From assembly GCF_018687935.1 (NCBI RefSeq), contig NZ_CP061308.1, positions 53,561-117,560 on the forward strand: DNA of 64,000 nt, written 5' to 3'. The DNA comes from Polynucleobacter sp. JS-JIR-5-A7 (GTDB lineage Bacteria; Pseudomonadota; Gammaproteobacteria; Burkholderiales; Burkholderiaceae). The position numbers and the translations under genes were made by a program. Below, in pieces: positions 1-8,450 of the stretch (position 1 is the first letter of the stretch; each line of letters begins with the position of its first letter). The notes below the pieces were generated by a model. The model did no database searches and had not been told where the DNA came from. It saw nothing but the letters and a program-made list of their open reading frames with translations.

Positions 1-1973
1 TTGAAACCCCAATTACTGCAAACTTCCGCGAAGGTTTGAACGTATTGCAGTACTTCATTTCAACCCACGGTGCTCGTAAAGGTTTGGCTGATACTGCGTT
101 GAAGACAGCGAACTCTGGTTACTTGACCCGTCGTTTGTGCGACGTTACTCAAGACCTCGTAGTGATCGAGGATGATTGCGGCGCAACTTCTGGCGTTACT
201 ATGAAGGCCCTTGTTGAAGGTGGTGAAATTATCGAAGCATTGCGTGACCGTATTTTGGGTCGTGTCTGCATCGGTGACATTGTTCATCCTGATACACAAG
301 AAGTCATCGTTCCTAACGACACCTTGCTCGATGAAGATCATGTTGATCAGATCGTGGCATTGGGCATCGACGAAGTTAAAGTTCGCACAGTATTGTCTTG
401 CTTAACCCGCTTTGGCTTGTGCGCTAAGTGCTACGGACGTGATCTCGGTCGCGGTGGTTTGGTGAACGTTGGTGAAGCAGTTGGTGTGATCGCTGCTCAG
501 TCTATCGGTGAGCCAGGCACACAGTTGACTATGCGTACCTTCCACATTGGTGGTGCAGCGTCACGCGCCTTGGTTGCAAGTAATATTGAAGCCAAATCAA
601 ATGGTGCTTTGAAGTTCTCAGGCACGATGCGTGTTGTGAAGAACGCGAAGGGTGAGCAGATCGTGATTTCACGTTCTGGCGAAGCCTTGATCGTTGATGA
701 GAATGGTCGTGAGCGCGAGCGTCATAAAGTACCTTACGGTGCAACTCTCTTGTTAAAAGAAGATGCAGCAGTGAAGGCTGGCGCAAGCTTAGCAACCTGG
801 GATCCGTTAACACGCCCGATTATTTCTGAGTACGCTGGTATCGCTCGCTTCGATAATGTCGAAGAGGGTGTCACTGTTGCTAAGCAGGTTGACGAAGTGA
901 CTGGTCTTTCCACTTTGGTGGTGATTGACGGTAAGCGTCGTTCAGCTGCAAGCAAAGGCGTTCGCCCAATGATCAACTTAGTTGATGAGAAGGGTAACGA
1001 AGTCATGATCGCCGGTACTGATCACCCAGTAAACATTGGTCTCCAAGTGGGCGCTTTGATTACTGTTAAGGATGGTCAAAAAGTCGAAGTTGGTGAAGTA
1101 TTGGCGCGTATTCCAATCGAATCACAGAAGACTCGCGACATTACCGGTGGTTTGCCACGCGTTGCAGAATTGTTCGAAGCACGTTCACCAAAAGATGCAG
1201 CGGTATTGGCGAAAGTTACTGGAACAGTTTCCTTCGGTAAAGAAACCAAAGGTAAACAGCGTTTGGTCATTACCGATATGGATGGTGAAGCTAATGAATT
1301 CTTGATTCCTAAAGAGAAACAAGTTCTCGTTCACGACGGTCAAGTTGTGAACAAGGGCGAGATGATTGTGGAAGGCCCTGCTGATCCGCATGACATCTTG
1401 ACTCTCAAAGGTATCGAAGAGTTGGCAATCTACATCGTTGACGAAGTTCAAGACGTTTATCGTCTCCAGGGCGTGAAGATCAATGACAAGCACATTGAAG
1501 TGATCGTGCGTCAGATGTTGCGTCGTGTTCAGGTAACTGATCCAGGCGATACATCCTTCATTACTGGTGAGCAAGTTGAGCGTTCTAAGTTATATGACGC
1601 AAACGATGCTGTGATTGCACAAGGCAAGCACCCAGCTCAGTTCGACAACGTATTGCTTGGTATTACTAAGGCATCCTTGTCGACCGACAGCTTCATTTCA
1701 GCGGCTTCTTTCCAAGAAACCACCCGTGTATTGACCGAAGCTGCCATTATGGGCAAGACCGATACACTCCGTGGCCTCAAGGAAAACGTCATTATTGGTC
1801 GCCTGATCCCTGCTGGTACCGGCTTGTCTTATCGTCGTGCACGCAAGGTCAGAGAGCAATTCGAGCGCGATCGCGCTCAAATGATTGCCGCCGAAGAGGA
1901 AGCATTGGCTAACGCCCCTGTTGAAATCGAGGCTGAAGTCATTGCTCCTGCTGGGGAGGCTGATCCGAGCTAA
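1..1973 (+). CDS. rpoC: RNA polymerase beta' subunit, 3' part
   Basis: C-terminal part of the largest RNA polymerase subunit; the 5' end lies outside the window and the reading frame is open from base 3. About 656 codons are present, a little under half of the usual ~1400. Seen: the second zinc site (a Cys in the DCGATSG stretch, then the CLTRFGLCAKC cluster) and the trigger-loop region around QSIGEPGTQLTMRTFHIGG. The C-terminal regions that cradle omega and close the clamp follow. It ends just before a strong hairpin terminator, so rpoBC probably forms a unit separate from the str genes downstream. Confidence 0.98.
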   Translation, partial: ETPITANFREGLNVLQYFISTHGARKGLADTALKTANSGYLTRRLCDVTQDLVVIEDDCGATSGVTMKALVEGGEIIEALRDRILGRVCIGDIVHPDTQEVIVPNDTLLDEDHVDQIVALGIDEVKVRTVLSCLTRFGLCAKCYGRDLGRGGLVNVGEAVGVIAAQSIGEPGTQLTMRTFHIGGAASRALVASNIEAKSNGALKFSGTMRVVKNAKGEQIVISRSGEALIVDENGRERERHKVPYGATLLLKEDAAVKAGASLATWDPLTRPIISEYAGIARFDNVEEGVTVAKQVDEVTGLSTLVVIDGKRRSAASKGVRPMINLVDEKGNEVMIAGTDHPVNIGLQVGALITVKDGQKVEVGEVLARIPIESQKTRDITGGLPRVAELFEARSPKDAAVLAKVTGTVSFGKETKGKQRLVITDMDGEANEFLIPKEKQVLVHDGQVVNKGEMIVEGPADPHDILTLKGIEELAIYIVDEVQDVYRLQGVKINDKHIEVIVRQMLRRVQVTDPGDTSFITGEQVERSKLYDANDAVIAQGKHPAQFDNVLLGITKASLSTDSFISAASFQETTRVLTEAAIMGKTDTLRGLKENVIIGRLIPAGTGLSYRRARKVREQFERDRAQMIAAEEEALANAPVEIEAEVIAPAGEADPS

Positions 1974-1983
1974 TTTGGTAATT

Positions 1984-2007
1984 CTGGCCAGAAATGGCCA
2001 GTTTTTT
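1984..2007 (+). terminator. Rho-independent terminator after rpoC
   Basis: A perfect 7-bp stem (CTGGCCA 1984-1990, TGGCCAG 1995-2001) closes a GAAA tetraloop and is followed at once by six T residues. It begins about 10 bases after the rpoC stop, a standard intrinsic terminator layout. Confidence 0.9.
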
Positions 2008-2016
2008 CCCTTTAGG

Positions 2017-2045
2017 TTGACGGAAAAGGCTGGCCAAGCTAGAAT
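2017..2045 (+). promoter_or_regulatory. Sigma-70 promoter for the str operon
   Basis: TTGACG at 2017-2022 and TAGAAT at 2040-2045 are separated by exactly 17 bases, near consensus for housekeeping sigma. It lies directly after the rpoC terminator and about 105 bases before rpsL, so it should start rpsL-rpsG-fusA-tuf transcription. The call rests on sequence match only. Confidence 0.75.
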
Positions 2046-2149
2046 GCTGAGTTCTACTGATTCAGAAGAAGGTCTTTTTGACCTAGAAATTCTCTAAGTC
2101 ATTGATTTTCTTGAAGAAAGCAACAAAGAAGTACTAACCGAGCTATTTT

Positions 2150-2530
2150 ATGCCAACAATTAATCAATTATTACGCAAGCCAAGAACAAGGCTTACCGTT
2201 AAAAGCAAGAGCCCTGCGCTGCAAAACAGCCCGCAGCGCCGTGGTGTTTGTACACGTGTGTACACCACTACTCCTAAAAAGCCTAACTCTGCGCTCCGTA
2301 AAGTCGCTAAAGTTCGCTTAACCAATGGTTTTGAAGTGATTTCATACATTGGTGGTGAAGGCCATAACCTCCAGGAACACTCAGTTGTGTTGATCCGCGG
2401 TGGTCGTGTAAAGGACTTGCCAGGTGTGCGTTATCACATCGTTCGCGGTTCTTTGGACTTGCAAGGCGTTAAAGATCGCAAGCAAGCCCGTTCTAAATAC
2501 GGTGCTAAGCGTGCTAAGAAAGCTGCTTAA
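2150..2530 (+). CDS. rpsL: 30S ribosomal protein S12
   Basis: S12 sits at the decoding centre of the 30S subunit and helps control fidelity. The 126-residue length matches the family (124 in E. coli). The TTPKKPNSALRKVAK and GGRVKDLPGVRYHIVRG motifs are intact, with Lys43 and Lys88, the sites where streptomycin-resistance changes arise, both in the sensitive form. Asp89, which is often beta-methylthiolated, is present. It is the first gene of the str group, behind a promoter at 2017-2045; a 162-base gap separates it from rpsG. Confidence 0.98.
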   Translation: MPTINQLLRKPRTRLTVKSKSPALQNSPQRRGVCTRVYTTTPKKPNSALRKVAKVRLTNGFEVISYIGGEGHNLQEHSVVLIRGGRVKDLPGVRYHIVRGSLDLQGVKDRKQARSKYGAKRAKKAA

Positions 2531-2692
2531 TTTTTAAGAATTAAGCATTAGCAGTTTTTGTAGTAAGTCGTTGTTTGTCAGACTCAAAAGACAAGTAAGT
2601 GGTTGTTCCGTCTAGGAATTTTTCTTTGATAGTAGGACAACCGGAGCGGGTGATCCAGGTGGGCCACCCCTAACTGAACTGAAGGAGTAGTT
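2531..2692 (+). promoter_or_regulatory. rpsL-rpsG spacer, possible S7-binding leader
   Basis: This gap has no open frame of note. An 8-bp inverted repeat (GCTTAATT 2525-2532, AATTAAGC 2539-2546) spans the rpsL stop. A second possible stem (GGGTG 2648-2652 with CACCC 2665-2669) lies just before the rpsG ribosome-binding site (GAAGGAG around 2681-2687). In E. coli, S7 represses its own translation by binding the rpsL-rpsG spacer; that a similar device exists here is inference. Confidence 0.4.
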
Positions 2693-3163
2693 ATGCCACG
2701 TCGTCGTGAAGTTCCCAAACGGGAAATTTTGCCGGATCCAAAATTCGGCAATGTAGAAGTAGCTAAATTCATGAACGTCCTGATGTTGGACGGCAAGAAA
2801 TCGGTTGCAGAGCGTATCGTTTACGGTGCCTTTGATCACATCGAGAAAAAAGCAAATAAAGAACCACTCGAAATTTTTTCAACAGCCATGGGTAACGTTA
2901 AGCCAATGGTTGAGGTAAAGAGTCGTCGTGTTGGCGGTGCTAACTATCAAGTTCCTGTTGAAGTTCGTCCATCACGCCGTTCCGCTTTGGCAATGCGCTG
3001 GTTGCGCGAAGCCGCTAAAAAGCGCGGTGAAAAATCCATGGCTCAACGTTTGGCCAACGAATTATTAGAAGCTGCTGAAGGTCGTGGCGGCGCAATGAAG
3101 AAGCGTGAAGAAGTTCACCGTATGGCAGAAGCTAATAAAGCTTTCTCACATTTCCGCTTCTAA
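2693..3163 (+). CDS. rpsG: 30S ribosomal protein S7
   Basis: S7 nucleates assembly of the 30S head and contacts E-site tRNA and mRNA. At 156 residues it is the common bacterial length. It opens with MPRRREVPKREILPDPKFG, and the beta-hairpin region (VGGANYQVPVEVRP) and conserved RWLREAAKKRGEKSMAQRLANEL helix are clear. A strong GAAGGAG site precedes the ATG. The stop lies 27 bases before the fusA start, so the two are co-transcribed. S7 is the usual autogenous repressor of this operon, consistent with the long leader upstream. Confidence 0.98.
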   Translation: MPRRREVPKREILPDPKFGNVEVAKFMNVLMLDGKKSVAERIVYGAFDHIEKKANKEPLEIFSTAMGNVKPMVEVKSRRVGGANYQVPVEVRPSRRSALAMRWLREAAKKRGEKSMAQRLANELLEAAEGRGGAMKKREEVHRMAEANKAFSHFRF

Positions 3164-3190
3164 TCCAATAGTTAAGAAAAGGCACCAACA

Positions 3191-5293
3191 GTGGCACGTA
3201 AAACTCCCATCGACAAATACCGCAATATTGGTATTTCTGCGCACATTGACGCAGGTAAGACAACAACTACAGAACGCGTTTTGTTCTACACCGGTGTTAA
3301 CCACAAAATCGGTGAAGTCCATGATGGTGCAGCTACCATGGACTGGATGGAGCAAGAGCAAGAGCGTGGTATCACGATTACTTCTGCTGCTACCACCACT
3401 TTCTGGAAGGGTATGGCAGGAACAATGCCTGAGCACCGTATCAACATTATTGATACTCCAGGGCACGTAGACTTCACGATTGAAGTTGAGCGCTCAATGC
3501 GCGTTTTGGATGGTGCCTGCATGGTTTACTGTGCCGTAGGTGGAGTACAGCCACAATCTGAAACTGTTTGGCGTCAAGCAAACAAGTATCAAGTTCCACG
3601 CTTGGCATTTGTAAACAAGATGGACCGCACTGGTGCGAACTTCTTCAAGGTCTATGACCAAATGAAGACTCGTCTCAAGGCAAACCCAATCTTGATCCAG
3701 ATTCCAATCGGCGCAGAAGAAAACTTTAAAGGCGTTGTGGACTTGGTAAAGATGAAGGCCATCTATTGGGATGAGGCTTCACAAGGTACCAAATTCACCT
3801 ACGAAGAGATCCCTGCTGAATTGCAAGCTTCTGCTGAAGAGTGGCGCGAGAAGATGCTCGAAGCTGCTGCTGAAAGCTCAGAAGAGTTGATGGAAAAGTA
3901 TCTCGGTGGCGAAGGCTTGACCGAAGAAGAAATTAAAGGCGCATTGCGTCAACGCACTATCGCCAATGAAATCGTTCCAATGTTGTGTGGAACTGCTTTC
4001 AAAAACAAAGGTGTTCAGGCGATGTTGGACGCAGTAGTTGAGTTGTTGCCATCCCCATTAGATGTGCCACCAGTTCCTTGCGAATTGGAAGACGGTACAC
4101 CTGCAACTCGTGAAGCCTCTGATAGCGCCAAGTTTTCTGCATTGGCATTTAAGATCATGACTGACCCATTTGTTGGCCAGCTCATTTTCTTCCGCGTTTA
4201 CTCAGGCGTCATGAAGTCTGGTGACACGATCTACAACCCAATCAAGGGCAAGAAAGAGCGTGTTGGCCGTTTGTTGCAGATGCATGCAAACCAACGTGAA
4301 GAAATTAAAGAAGTGTACGCAGGCGATATTGCTGCAGCAGTTGGTCTAAAAGACGCGACAACTGGCGAAACATTGTGTGATCCAGATAGCATCGTGATTT
4401 TGGAGCGCATGGTATTCCCAGAGCCAGTGATCTCACAAGCGGTTGAGCCAAAGACAAAAGCTGACCAAGAAAAAATGGGTCTTGCTTTGAATCGCTTGGC
4501 ACAAGAAGATCCTTCTTTCCGCGTGAAGACTGATGAAGAGTCAGGCCAAACCATTATTTCTGGTATGGGCGAGCTCCACTTGGAAATTTTGGTTGATCGT
4601 ATGAAGCGTGAATTCAGCGTTGAAGCAACTGTTGGTAAGCCACAAGTTGCATACCGCGAAACCATTCGTAAGGTTTGCGAAGAGATCGAAGGTAAATTTG
4701 TTAAGCAGTCTGGTGGTCGTGGTCAATACGGTCACGTGGTTTTGAAGTTAGAGCCACAAGCCCCAGGCAAAGGTTTTGAATTCGTTGATGCTATTAAGGG
4801 CGGTGTAGTTCCACGTGAATACATTCCTGCAGTAGAAAAAGGCATTATCGAGACATTGAACTCCGGTATTTTGGCTGGCTATCCAGTAGTAGATATCAAA
4901 GCGACATTGTTCTTTGGTTCATACCACGACGTTGACTCCAACGAAAACGCATTTAAGATGGCAGGCTCAATGGCGTTCAAAGATGGAATGCGTAAAGCAT
5001 CTCCAGTATTGCTTGAACCAATGATGGCTGTTGAAGTTGAAACACCAGAAGATTTCATGGGTAACGTAATGGGTGACCTCTCATCCCGTCGCGGTATTTT
5101 GCAAGGTATGGATGACATTCCAGGCGGCGGCAAGATCGTTCGTGCTGAAGTGCCGTTGGCAGAGATGTTTGGTTACTCAACTGGCTTGCGCTCGTTGACC
5201 CAAGGTCGCGCTACCTACACCATGGAATTTAAGCATTATTCCGAAGCACCGAAGAACGTTGCTGAAGCAGTTATGGCTGCTAAAGCGAAGTAA
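3191..5293 (+). CDS. fusA: Elongation factor G
   Basis: Translocase GTPase that moves tRNA-mRNA through the ribosome and, with ribosome recycling factor, splits spent ribosomes. The 700 residues match the family. GTPase motifs are complete: P-loop AHIDAGKT at 17-24, DTPGH at 88-92, NKMD at 142-145; domains II to V follow. The start is GTG at 3191, giving MARKTPIDKYRNIGI, the normal N-terminus. It sits between rpsG and tuf as in most bacteria. Confidence 0.98.
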   Translation: MARKTPIDKYRNIGISAHIDAGKTTTTERVLFYTGVNHKIGEVHDGAATMDWMEQEQERGITITSAATTTFWKGMAGTMPEHRINIIDTPGHVDFTIEVERSMRVLDGACMVYCAVGGVQPQSETVWRQANKYQVPRLAFVNKMDRTGANFFKVYDQMKTRLKANPILIQIPIGAEENFKGVVDLVKMKAIYWDEASQGTKFTYEEIPAELQASAEEWREKMLEAAAESSEELMEKYLGGEGLTEEEIKGALRQRTIANEIVPMLCGTAFKNKGVQAMLDAVVELLPSPLDVPPVPCELEDGTPATREASDSAKFSALAFKIMTDPFVGQLIFFRVYSGVMKSGDTIYNPIKGKKERVGRLLQMHANQREEIKEVYAGDIAAAVGLKDATTGETLCDPDSIVILERMVFPEPVISQAVEPKTKADQEKMGLALNRLAQEDPSFRVKTDEESGQTIISGMGELHLEILVDRMKREFSVEATVGKPQVAYRETIRKVCEEIEGKFVKQSGGRGQYGHVVLKLEPQAPGKGFEFVDAIKGGVVPREYIPAVEKGIIETLNSGILAGYPVVDIKATLFFGSYHDVDSNENAFKMAGSMAFKDGMRKASPVLLEPMMAVEVETPEDFMGNVMGDLSSRRGILQGMDDIPGGGKIVRAEVPLAEMFGYSTGLRSLTQGRATYTMEFKHYSEAPKNVAEAVMAAKAK

Positions 5294-5344
5294 TTTATCC
5301 ACATTCATTTTGAATATTGACTAGCTAAAGAAGGCAGAACAAAA

Positions 5345-6535
5345 ATGGCAAAAGAAAAATTCGAGCGGACAAAACCGCACGTAAACGTAGGCACTATCGG
5401 TCACGTTGACCACGGTAAAACGACTTTGACAGCAGCAATTGCAACCGTGCTCTCAAAAGCATTCGGTGGCGAAGCAAAAGCATATGATCAGATCGATGCT
5501 GCTCCAGAAGAAAAAGCCCGTGGTATTACGATTAATACTGCGCACGTTGAGTATGAGACAGCTAATCGTCACTACGCTCACGTCGATTGCCCAGGACATG
5601 CTGACTACGTTAAGAACATGATTACAGGCGCTGCTCAGATGGACGGCGCCATTTTAGTTTGCTCTGCAGCTGATGGCCCAATGCCACAAACGCGTGAGCA
5701 CATCCTTTTGGCACGCCAAGTCGGTGTTCCTTACATCGTGGTGTTCTTAAACAAGTGCGATATGGTTGATGATGCTGAATTGCTCGAGTTAGTTGAAATG
5801 GAAGTGCGTGAACTTCTGTCTAAATATGACTTCCCAGGCGATGACACACCGATCATCCAAGGTTCTGCTAAGTTAGCCTTAGAAGGCGACGAAGGCCCAT
5901 TGGGTAAAGAAGCCATCATGAAATTGGCTGAAGCCCTTGATACTTACATCCCAACACCAGAGCGTGCCATTGACGGCGCCTTCTTGATGCCAGTAGAAGA
6001 CGTGTTCTCCATCTCTGGTCGCGGTACTGTAGTGACTGGTCGTATTGAGCGCGGTATCGTTAAAGTTGGCGAAGAGATTGAAATCGTTGGCATCAAACCA
6101 ACTCTCAAAACTACTTGTACTGGTGTTGAAATGTTCCGCAAATTGCTCGACCAAGGTCAAGCAGGCGATAACGTGGGTATCTTGTTACGCGGTACAAAAC
6201 GCGAAGAAGTTGAGCGCGGCCAAGTATTGGCTAAGCCAGGTTCAATCACCCCACATACTCACTTTACAGCCGAGGTTTACATCTTGGGTAAAGATGAAGG
6301 TGGCCGTCATACACCATTCTTTAACAACTATCGTCCACAGTTTTACTTCCGCACTACGGACGTAACTGGTTCTATTGAGTTGCCAAAAGACAAAGAAATG
6401 GTCATGCCGGGTGATAACGTCACGATTACCGTCAAGCTCATCGCCCCTATCGCGATGGAAGAAGGTTTACGTTTTGCGATCCGTGAAGGTGGCCGTACTG
6501 TTGGCGCCGGTGTGGTTGCAAAGATTTTGGCTTAA
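5345..6535 (+). CDS. tuf: Elongation factor Tu
   Basis: EF-Tu delivers aminoacyl-tRNA to the ribosome as a GTP complex. The protein has 396 residues, with P-loop GHVDHGKT at 19-26, DCPGHADY from 81 and NKCD at 136-139, followed by beta-barrel domains 2 and 3 (FSISGRGTVVTGRIERG; GGRHTPFFNNYRPQFYFRTTDVTG). It is the last str gene. Betaproteobacteria usually carry a second copy near secE-nusG; whether one exists lies outside this window. A 117-base structured gap follows before rpsJ. Confidence 0.98.
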   Translation: MAKEKFERTKPHVNVGTIGHVDHGKTTLTAAIATVLSKAFGGEAKAYDQIDAAPEEKARGITINTAHVEYETANRHYAHVDCPGHADYVKNMITGAAQMDGAILVCSAADGPMPQTREHILLARQVGVPYIVVFLNKCDMVDDAELLELVEMEVRELLSKYDFPGDDTPIIQGSAKLALEGDEGPLGKEAIMKLAEALDTYIPTPERAIDGAFLMPVEDVFSISGRGTVVTGRIERGIVKVGEEIEIVGIKPTLKTTCTGVEMFRKLLDQGQAGDNVGILLRGTKREEVERGQVLAKPGSITPHTHFTAEVYILGKDEGGRHTPFFNNYRPQFYFRTTDVTGSIELPKDKEMVMPGDNVTITVKLIAPIAMEEGLRFAIREGGRTVGAGVVAKILA

Positions 6536-6560
6536 GGAAGTAGTAGTAAATAATATTTAG

Positions 6561-6630
6561 CGGTTTGCTAACCGGTGACATCAGTGCTGCTGATGTCACC
6601 GTGCTCTTTAGATGTATAACGTGGCAGCAC
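6561..6630 (+). promoter_or_regulatory. Hairpin with alternative pairing before rpsJ
   Basis: A perfect 11-bp inverted repeat (GGTGACATCAG 6574-6584, CTGATGTCACC 6590-6600) with a 5-base loop lies between tuf and rpsJ. There is no T-run after it, so it is not a classical terminator. GTGCTGC (6584-6590), at its apex, is also complementary to GCAGCAC (6624-6630), and CGGTT 6561-6565 can pair with AACCG 6570-6574, overlapping its base. The geometry allows mutually exclusive folds; a regulatory role is inferred. Confidence 0.5.
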
Positions 6631-6652
6631 CACACCGCTCTTTGGAATTAAT

Positions 6653-6964
6653 ATGCAAAACCAAAAAATTCGTATTCGCCTTAAAGCATTTGATTACCGT
6701 TTGATCGACCAGTCTGCAGCTGAAATCGTTGACACAGCTAAGCGTACTGGTGCAGTTGTTAAAGGTCCAGTTCCTTTGCCAACTCGTATTGAGCGTTTTG
6801 ATATCTTGCGTTCACCACACGTGAACAAGACATCTCGTGATCAATTGGAGATCCGTACCCATCTCCGTTTAATGGATATCGTTGATCCTACAGAGAAAAC
6901 GGTAGATGCTTTGATGAAATTAGACCTTCCAGCAGGTGTGGACGTCGAAATTAAGTTGCAGTAA
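6653..6964 (+). CDS. rpsJ: 30S ribosomal protein S10
   Basis: S10 belongs to the 30S head and doubles as NusE in transcription antitermination with NusB. The 103 residues equal the E. coli length; IRIRLKAFDYRLIDQSAAEIVDTAKRTGA at the start and the SPHVNKTSRDQLEIRTH segment are diagnostic. It usually opens the S10 operon. Here it is unusually isolated: a structured 117-base gap lies before it and 197 bases with a promoter separate it from rplC. Confidence 0.97.
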   Translation: MQNQKIRIRLKAFDYRLIDQSAAEIVDTAKRTGAVVKGPVPLPTRIERFDILRSPHVNKTSRDQLEIRTHLRLMDIVDPTEKTVDALMKLDLPAGVDVEIKLQ

Positions 6965-6987
6965 TTTGTAGTTTCCGGTCTTTTTGC

Positions 6988-7016
6988 TTGTCAAGATCGG
7001 CATTTCAGGATAGAAT
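6988..7016 (+). promoter_or_regulatory. Promoter between rpsJ and rplC
   Basis: TTGTCA (6988-6993) and TAGAAT (7011-7016) are spaced by exactly 17 bases. The bases after the -10 box (AAGGCTTC, CTG, TTTAT) closely match those after the rplN-proximal promoter at 12030-12035, which supports a genuine shared promoter type. It should drive rplC and the rest of the S10 genes. Confidence 0.7.
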
Positions 7017-7128
7017 CTAAGGCTTCGCTGATTTATTTGGGCGATATTTTAGGCTGTATCAGCATTAAAAATGTTGTAAGTTATTGATTTAGAAGTACTT
7101 TTACTTGTAAATCACTTAAATTAATTTT

Positions 7129-7148
7129 GCCGACCAATCGTAGTCGGC
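7129..7148 (+). promoter_or_regulatory. Hairpin just before the rplC ribosome-binding site
   Basis: GCCGAC (7129-7134) and GTCGGC (7143-7148) form a perfect 6-bp stem with an 8-base loop. The stem ends two bases before the GGAG site of rplC at 7151-7154, so it could affect ribosome access. Function is inferred from position alone. Confidence 0.4.
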
Positions 7149-7161
7149 GTGGAGCATGAAT

Positions 7162-7818
7162 ATGAGCTTAGGCTTAATCGGCCGCAAGGTCGGCATGACC
7201 CGTCTATTTACGGACGAAGGGGATTCAATTCCTGTGACCGTAATCGACGTGAGCGACAACAGAATCGCTCAAATCAAGACCCAGGCAACTGATGGCTATG
7301 ATGCTATCCAGTTGGCACATGGCACACGTAGAGCTACTCGCGTTACCAAAGCAATGGCTGGTCACTTCGCTAAAGCAGGGGTGTTGGCTGGTAATGGTCT
7401 CAACGAATTCCAATTAGACGCAGCAAAAATTGCAGAAATGACACCAGGACAAGTAATTCCTGCTGACGCTGCATTTACGGCTGGTCAAAAAGTGGACGTG
7501 CAAGGCGTATCGATCGGTAAAGGTTACGCTGGTACCATTAAGCGTTATCACTTTGCTTCTGGTCGCGCATCCCACGGTAACTCACGTTCACATAACGTAC
7601 CAGGTTCAATCGGTATGGCGCAAGATCCTGGTCGTGTTTTCCCAGGTAAGCGCATGACTGGCCACCTTGGTGACGTTACCCGTACCGTACAAAATTTAGT
7701 CATCGCACGCATTGATGCAGAACGTAATCTCATCATGGTTAAAGGCGCTATTCCAGGTGCCCCAGGCGGTAAAGTGATTGTTACTCCAGCGGTGAAGACA
7801 CCGTTGAAGAAGAAATAA
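7162..7818 (+). CDS. rplC: 50S ribosomal protein L3
   Basis: L3 is an early 50S assembly protein whose extension approaches the peptidyl transferase centre. The ATG at 7162 is chosen over one at 7156 because the GGAG site (7151-7154) is seven bases from the former and only one base from the latter; it yields MSLGLIGRKVGMTRLF. The protein has 218 residues (209 in E. coli). The GMAQDPGRVFPGKRM loop is intact, including the Gln (about residue 154) methylated by PrmB in other bacteria. rplD starts 11 bases downstream. Confidence 0.96.
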   Translation: MSLGLIGRKVGMTRLFTDEGDSIPVTVIDVSDNRIAQIKTQATDGYDAIQLAHGTRRATRVTKAMAGHFAKAGVLAGNGLNEFQLDAAKIAEMTPGQVIPADAAFTAGQKVDVQGVSIGKGYAGTIKRYHFASGRASHGNSRSHNVPGSIGMAQDPGRVFPGKRMTGHLGDVTRTVQNLVIARIDAERNLIMVKGAIPGAPGGKVIVTPAVKTPLKKK

Positions 7819-7829
7819 GGAGAGCGAAT

Positions 7830-8450
7830 ATGGAACTTAAGCTTCTCCAAGACAACGGTACTTTAGGTGCAGGCGTGCAAGCTTCACCAGAAGTATTCGA
7901 ACGCGAATATAACGAAGCATTGGTACACCAAGTTGTAGTGGCTTATCAAGCAAATGCACGTAGTGGTAACCGTGCACAAAAAGACCGTGAGCAAGTTAAG
8001 CACACCACCAAGAAACCTTGGCGTCAAAAAGGTACTGGTCGTGCACGTGCTGGTATGAGCTCTTCCCCGCTGTGGCGTGGAGGTGGTCGTATATTCCCGA
8101 ATTCTCCAGAAGAGAATTTCAGCCAAAAAGTAAATAAGAAAATGTACCGCGCTGGTATGAGATCTATCTTGTCTCAGTTAGCTCGCGAAGGTCGTTTGAA
8201 TGTCGTTGATCAATTTAATCTTGATGCTCCAAAGACTAAAGTTTTGGCTGACAAAGTTAAGGCAATGGGCTTGGATTCAGTCTTGATTATTGTTGATCAG
8301 GTTAGCGAGAATTTGTACTTGGCATCACGTAACTTGCATAAAGTTGCCGTGGTTGAGCCACAGCACGCTGATCCATTAGCTTTGGTTCAATACAAAAAAG
8401 TATTGGTCAGCAAAGCAGCGATCGCAAAAATTGAGGAGTTGCTGAAATGA
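7830..8450 (+). CDS. rplD: 50S ribosomal protein L4
   Basis: L4 lines the nascent-peptide exit tunnel; in E. coli it also represses the S10 operon. The 206 residues match the family (201). The tunnel loop is seen around WRQKGTGRARAGMSSSPLWRGGGRIF, where macrolide-resistance changes arise elsewhere. It follows rplC by 11 bases with a GGAG site, and its stop overlaps the rplW start, which suggests translational coupling. Whether L4 regulates this operon in betaproteobacteria is unclear. Confidence 0.97.
   Translation: MELKLLQDNGTLGAGVQASPEVFEREYNEALVHQVVVAYQANARSGNRAQKDREQVKHTTKKPWRQKGTGRARAGMSSSPLWRGGGRIFPNSPEENFSQKVNKKMYRAGMRSILSQLAREGRLNVVDQFNLDAPKTKVLADKVKAMGLDSVLIIVDQVSENLYLASRNLHKVAVVEPQHADPLALVQYKKVLVSKAAIAKIEELLK

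Noticed and set aside
1185..1574. 129-codon minus-strand frame inside rpoC
   Set aside because: It mirrors strongly conserved rpoC coding sequence, has no family resemblance and no upstream signals; it is a shadow frame.
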